Below, piece after piece: positions 62,091 to 64,000 of a stretch of DNA of 64,000 nucleotides. The translations under genes were made by a program, and so were the position numbers. The notes beneath the pieces were generated by a model. It worked only from the letters and a program-made list of their open reading frames with translations, searched no databases and was not told where the DNA came from. Source of the DNA: Neelides folsomi (taxonomy: Eukaryota > Arthropoda > Collembola > Neelipleona > Neelidae); NCBI GenBank assembly GCA_034687125.1, contig JAQGBZ010000041.1, forward strand, positions 124,001-188,000, written 5' to 3'. How positions within the stretch are numbered: the stretch's first letter is position 1; each line of letters opens with the position of its first letter.

Positions 62091-63911
62091 CTAAAAATCC
62101 ATTAGATCTTTGACTGCAAGAAGAAACTCGTCGTTGTCATCATCCCCAAACGGATCATCCTCAAGTGGTTCATCTTGGATTTCAGAGAAAATTTTGTTTG
62201 GTCGAATAAATTGATTATCACTTTGTTCTGAGAAGTTTCTTATATTAGTTATAGAACTTGGACTATCATCAATCTTCATTTCCGAGATTTTATGAAACTC
62301 CTGAATTGATTTAGAAATAAAACTATCGGAATTCAAATATTTTTTCACTTGTAAACTCGTAAATTTCACGGGAGAATTGATGGGGTTTAGTTGACCTTCG
62401 TTTAACTTGTCTTGCGGAGATAAAGAAAGTTTCTCAGAAGAAGTTTGACAGAAAGCCGTTGATACGAGATTGTTGTAAGTTATTGTAAGAATCGGCTGTC
62501 TCTTCTTTGACCGCAATAATCCAACCTTTAATAAAAATGAAAAGAAGTCAAATAATATAATTCTAAAAATTATAATTATGTGATATAATATATAGTATTT
62601 AATATAGTTTTCAATAATATGATAATCATTTTACTTATAAATATGGTATTTCATACATTTTGTAAAGCTATAGCTGTTCCTGGTGACAAATTAACTCCAC
62701 AATGAACAATGTTTGAATCAATTGCAGCATAAATCCATCCTGTTGTATTTAAATTCAATTATAAGATTATTATTGAGAAATAATCCAATCTACTATATAA
62801 GTAATGTATAAAATATAAACTCGTAGTTTAGTTGATTGAAATTAAATTGTATATTTAGATTGTATGTGCTGTAATGGAATGTTTTTCAAGCTTAAAAAAA
62901 CAAGTCCCTCGGATAGCACAGTTAATTTAAGTTGCTTAATTAGTGATTGAAATTAATTAATTCAAACACTTAAATGGGCAACTATAAGTATAATTAGTTT
63001 AGGTATAATAAATTATGACCTATGACTTTATATGGAATCTTAAGATTTTGTTACCTGTAGGATCAATAAGCTTGAGGGTTTGAGCCTTCGGTTTTGTACT
63101 TGTACAAATGAGATCAGGAGCTTCTTTTATAACTGCTACAAGAAGGGGAATTTTCCTACAATAAGGCATCACAATGGCTTTCCTCTTCACCCAATCAATA
63201 TTCATAAGCTTTAAAGGATCCGTTGATTCCTCATCTAAGTCGTCAATGTTAAGTGACCGAAGGAGTTCTTTCCAGGGTCCGCTTTGAAAATAAGAATTGT
63301 CAAGAGATTCCTGATCTGAATTGAACTCACTCGTCTCCTGTTTAGCCGAACTTAAGATCCCTGAGATTTTTCTTAAAAGCTGACTCGACGAATTGACCAA
63401 TTTCAGAACTGACCGATCGACATTTGGTAGAAGCCCCGCTGGACCAGGGAAACTACCCTTTTTTGATTCGATGTGAACATTGAAATTTTCCGATTTCAAT
63501 GGAGAATCGAATAAAGAGCTCAGTTTCTCGACGGATTTTTCATGTGACAAATTGACAGGTGATATAGAACGCTGGCGTTTCCTCCCTGTTGATGACGTCC
63601 TTGATTCTACGGGAAGAAGTTCGGTACATTGTTTATCCAGAAAAGCTTCAATAACTTGATTTTGTGATGAAAATGATATATTCTTCCTATCTTTTGTATT
63701 GGTTTCAATCTGTGGAACATCTTCCGGCATTTCAATTTGAGACAGAAATTCATCATCTGAATCTCCTCCGAACAAATCAGGATCAATGTTTTGTAAGACT
63801 CTGGCATTTCCTTTAAAACAACAAAAAATTATTAACATGAGCTTTTAAATGCTGGTAATTTCTTTATACAATAATTGAACAGTAATATAACATACCTGAA
63901 TTAGTATCCAT
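62091..63911 (-). CDS. HROB: HROB (C17orf53)-like homologous recombination OB-fold protein
   Basis: Four coding exons on the minus strand (63911-63896, 63810-63055, 62739-62657, 62525-62091) join in frame to 429 residues. In vertebrates HROB loads the MCM8-MCM9 helicase for DNA synthesis during homologous recombination in the nucleus. Seen here are an acidic N-terminal motif DPDLFGGDSDDEFLSQIE, a disordered middle, then FPGPAGLLP and GPWKELL ahead of the OB-fold. In the fold, KIPLLVAVIKEAPDLI, LKLIDPTG joined across an intron to WIYAAID, LSPGTAIALQNVGLLRSKK and PILTITYNNL follow the family order. The C-terminus ends with a second acidic motif, DDPFGDDDNDEFLLAV. At 429 residues it is shorter than the human protein (roughly 650), mainly in the disordered N-terminal part. 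Exon 1 encodes only MDTNS plus one base. Confidence 0.85.
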
Positions 63912-64000
63912 TTCTTTATCAAAATTAAAAAAAACTTGTTATATCTAATGCATCTGAGCTGAAGGCATTCTTATTTTATTTATATTATAATTTATAATAC
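63912..64000. other. 5' flank of the HROB-like gene
   Basis: The last 89 bases lie upstream of the minus-strand ATG at 63911 and are probably its 5' UTR or promoter. No motif recognised. Confidence 0.3.

Overview
This window is AT-rich nuclear DNA from an animal, almost certainly an arthropod. Its genes are split by many small introns with GT-AG boundaries. One gene matches the ecdysis-triggering hormone receptor (ETHR) family, a moulting receptor typical of arthropods. Eight protein genes can be assembled exon by exon in consistent reading frames. The species cannot be named from sequence alone. A non-insect hexapod such as a springtail, or another arthropod, would fit, because the paired alternative 3' exons I recall for insect ETHR genes are not visible.

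Layout: (1) 646-2663 (+), an ETHR-like class A GPCR. (2) 6024-10523 (-), a secreted, acidic, cysteine-free protein of about 972 residues with no family I recognise. (3) 12946-15909 (+), a short-chain dehydrogenase with an arginine-rich N-terminal extension. Its first intron holds a small same-strand gene (14023-14410) for a secreted Gly/Tyr-repeat peptide. (4) 17543-20634 (+), D-3-phosphoglycerate dehydrogenase in 11 exons. (5) 23569-26540 and 28724-37358 (+), a tandem pair of K+-dependent Na+/Ca2+ exchangers (SLC24/NCKX) with different intron patterns. (6) 37376-48117, about 10.7 kb without recognisable coding sequence but with two promoter-like patches. (7) 48128-60835 (+), a class B1 (calcitonin/DH31/hector-like) neuropeptide GPCR in ten coding exons. 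(8) 62091-63911 (-), an HROB (C17orf53)-like homologous-recombination OB-fold protein, convergent with the GPCR.

Five DNA-transposon relics were found by inverted ends and target-site duplications: a Merlin-like element with a transposase fragment (11021-11559), a MULE-like relic inside an exchanger intron (31916-32672), a mariner-type MITE (52118-52351), a hAT-type MITE (52459-53045), and an unclassified MITE with TA ends (9160-9485). No rRNA, tRNA or CRISPR was recognised.

The genes do not form an operon. The two GPCRs and the two exchangers concern peptide signalling and calcium handling, PHGDH serves serine synthesis, and the HROB-like protein serves DNA repair. The exon models are manual conceptual splicing and need transcript support. 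The least familiar items are the cysteine-free secreted protein, the nested Gly/Tyr peptide gene, and the possible half-exchanger isoform of the second NCKX copy.
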